Shown: piece by piece, positions 62,329-64,000 of the stretch | Layout: each line of letters opens with the position of its first letter | How positions within the stretch are numbered: position 1 is the first letter of the stretch | Assembly: GCF_029639405.1 (NCBI RefSeq) | Contig: NZ_CP121274.1 | Span: forward strand, 3,720,001-3,784,000 | Source: Microbacterium proteolyticum | GTDB taxonomy: Bacteria; Actinomycetota; Actinomycetes; Actinomycetales; Microbacteriaceae | Direction of reading: 5' to 3' | Length of the DNA stretch: 64,000 bases | Position numbers and translations under genes: made by a program | Notes under the pieces: generated by a model | The model's input: only the letters and a program-made list of their open reading frames with translations | What the model was told of the DNA's origin: nothing | Database searches by the model: none

Positions 62329-64000
62329 TCAGCTCTGCTCGTCAAACAGCGCCAAGAAGTCTTCGTCCTCCTCTCGCACGTAACCGTGACGCTCGCGGTA
62401 GATCGCCAGGCGTCGGCCGAACCACAGTGTGAGGATGCCGGCCAAGGCGAAGATGCCGCCGGCGATCCCGAACGGGAACATCCAATCCCCAGCGCCGGTC
62501 AGCGCCAGCGACGGCGGCAGCTCCGGGGTCTTCGGGACGGTCGGCACGGAGACGACGGTTGTGGTCTCGTCGGGCGCTCCGCACAGCCCACGGTGGATCT
62601 CATCGCCGTTCGCGTCGAACAGCGTCTCGATCCAGTAGTACGTGCCGGCCTGCTCGAAGACGACAGCCTCGGAGGTGTAGTCGCCTGGACCGTCGAGGGC
62701 GATCGGGTCGCTGCGGAACGCGAGCTCGGCGTCCGTGCAGGTCGCGGTCTCCCCGTCCTGCCGGTATGCCTCGAACACGAGCGTCGAACCGTCCGGGACC
62801 GTCCCGCTGACACGGGCGAGGTCATGCGCGGGCTCGCCGAGGGTGACCTCGGCAACGGCCTGTGTCGTGACCGTCAGCTGCTCGGGCTGCTCGGTGATGA
62901 CGGTCGTCTCGCCGGGCGCCCCGCAGGTGCCCTCGACGAGGATCGTCCCGTCCGCGTCGTAGAGCGTCTCGATCCAGTACACGTTGCCGGGCTGGTCGGT
63001 CGTGGTCTGGCCCGAGGCGTAGACGCCGGGCTGGGTGACCGCGATCTGCTCGCTCTGGTAGAACGCGCTCGTGCAGTTCGGCTCCGCGTCGGCCGGCTCG
63101 GGGCCGTAGGCGCGGAACTGGAGATACGCCCCCTCGGGGATCGTGCCCTGCACCAGGGCGGTGTCCGCGAACGGCTCGCCCACCCGCGCGGTCGCCGTCG
63201 CCTGGGTGATGACCGTGACGGGCAGCTCGACCTCCGGCGTCGGCGGGACGAAGAACCTCTCGAGCACGTCGGCCGGCGACGAGCGATACGGCTGCACTCG
63301 GTCGTCGCCGTCGAAGGTCGTGACCAGCACGTAGAAGCCGGGCTCAGACGGCTCGATCCGGTCGGCATCGGTGTAGCCGAGCCGGTAGACGCCGTTGCGC
63401 GCCGGGGTCGTGATCGAAGTCAGCAAGGGCGCGTCGGACAGGTCGAGGTCGTCCGTAAGCACGGCATCCGTGGCGAACGGCCCATAGACCGTGTGGGTCA
63501 CCTCGTCGTTGTCGGCCTGCCAGTACCCGTCGCCCGCGAACTGCCCGTGGTTGGCGGGGAAGCCCGTGACCGTCACCGTGTCGAACGCCCTGCCGCCCGG
63601 ATGGACGTTGTACTCGCGCATCAGCGAGGTCGTCACGATGGGCCAGCGCACCGAGGTCGTCTCGACCGTGATGCCGTACTCGTCGGTCCAGTCCGCCGCG
63701 AGGTAGTCACGCACCCACTCCGGCTGTGTCGCCTTGTGCGCCCGCCACACCCAGGTCACGAATCCGCCCTGCGGTGCCACGACCTCCGGCGAGGTGTAAA
63801 CGCCGGGACCGTCGGCCGTGATCGTCACCGTGCCAAGCGGCACCGCGCCCGTCTCGGCGAGGACGGCCTGCGTCGGCGGCAGGGTGCCCGGCACCTGATA
63901 AGCGGTTCCCTCGAACACGACGGGGATGAACGCCCCGTCGCGCTTGAGCCACGCGCCGTTCGCGCTGGACACCGTGATCGTGTCGGTCAGCGCGTCACCG
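62329..64000 (-). CDS. LALTG-anchored repeat surface protein (partial; N-terminus beyond the window)
   Basis: At least 557 residues; the frame is open to the right edge, so the apparent GTG at 63970-63972 is probably internal. Two tandem domains of about 115 residues (about 62886-63225 and 62530-62885) share 'VxTQAxAxxxxGEPxxDxAxVxGTxP', an internal Cys pair, YWIETL.DA.G and GxCGAP.ETT. More N-terminal parts show a related PGVYTSPEVV pattern. The C-terminus has LALTGAGDW, a class E sortase-like LAxTG motif, a membrane helix and a 30-residue charged tail. It is probably a sortase-linked adhesin that helps mating contact. Confidence 0.8.
   Translation of the reverse strand, partial: GDALTDTITVSSANGAWLKRDGAFIPVVFEGTAYQVPGTLPPTQAVLAETGAVPLGTVTITADGPGVYTSPEVVAPQGGFVTWVWRAHKATQPEWVRDYLAADWTDEYGITVETTSVRWPIVTTSLMREYNVHPGGRAFDTVTVTGFPANHGQFAGDGYWQADNDEVTHTVYGPFATDAVLTDDLDLSDAPLLTSITTPARNGVYRLGYTDADRIEPSEPGFYVLVTTFDGDDRVQPYRSSPADVLERFFVPPTPEVELPVTVITQATATARVGEPFADTALVQGTIPEGAYLQFRAYGPEPADAEPNCTSAFYQSEQIAVTQPGVYASGQTTTDQPGNVYWIETLYDADGTILVEGTCGAPGETTVITEQPEQLTVTTQAVAEVTLGEPAHDLARVSGTVPDGSTLVFEAYRQDGETATCTDAELAFRSDPIALDGPGDYTSEAVVFEQAGTYYWIETLFDANGDEIHRGLCGAPDETTTVVSVPTVPKTPELPPSLALTGAGDWMFPFGIAGGIFALAGILTLWFGRRLAIYRERHGYVREEDEDFLALFDEQS

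Noticed and set aside
1..64000. tRNA, rRNA, CRISPR array or tRNA-type attachment site
   Set aside because: No cloverleaf-like sequence, repeat-spacer array or long direct repeat was found by eye; weakly conserved cases could be missed.

Overview
The window is very GC-rich, with dense actinobacterial-style gene packing: many 4-base ATGA/GTGA start-stop overlaps, frequent GTG starts, mycobacterial-type CmtR and CsoR metal sensors, an actinobacterial MobF relaxase and an LALTG-anchored surface protein. It looks like a mobile element (integrative-conjugative element or conjugative plasmid) of a Micrococcales bacterium, possibly Microbacteriaceae. The genus is a guess from gene content, not a measurement.

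Backbone. The conjugation genes lie on the minus strand in two blocks: an SSB-like protein, the VirD4-type coupling protein and a partner (1-2706), then VirB4 ATPase, SCO6880-like, VirB6/TrbL-like, two small pilin-like membrane proteins, a lytic transglycosylase/M23 wall hydrolase, a TcpC/VirB8-like protein, a ParB-like protein, a DUF2637-like protein and a primase-polymerase (15911-27684). The right end carries a C5 DNA methyltransferase, a large MobF relaxase-helicase with a candidate oriT hairpin, small regulators and a surface adhesin (56381-64000). Two cargo blocks appear to split this backbone.

Cargo block 1 (about 2707-15910): a tyrosine recombinase, HTH protein and zinc-ribbon recombinase set whose third gene is broken by an IS256-family element; an arsenic cluster (ArsN-type acetyltransferase, ArsR, flavoprotein, ArsC, an ArsR-ArsC fusion, an aquaglyceroporin and a CoA-disulfide-reductase-like enzyme) that has no ArsB/Acr3 pump; and a CmtR / SPC-motif P-type ATPase operon with a decayed lspA.

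Cargo block 2 (about 27856-56272): copper resistance. It holds two Cu ATPases (one with the unusual CPD motif), a multicopper oxidase, CsoR, CopZ-like and YHS metal proteins, an 18-cysteine Csp copper-storage protein, DUF305 and DUF6153 proteins and two 32-residue membrane peptides. Phosphoketolase and acetate kinase are embedded in it, and together they could make ATP without respiration. Three CsoR-type operators point to a shared copper regulon. A cytochrome c maturation set follows (Lgt, ResB, CcsA, TlpA, CcdA). Its ccdA gene is cut by a 4.57-kb IS21-family element that carries merR and merA between its own inverted repeats and is flanked by an exact 6-bp target duplication.

The most interesting items are the IS21-mer transposon, the copper regulon with its phosphoketolase/acetate kinase pair, a 504-bp reading frame nested inside the methyltransferase, the start-codon-masking hairpin of the IS256 element, and a repeated intercistronic motif in the backbone operons.
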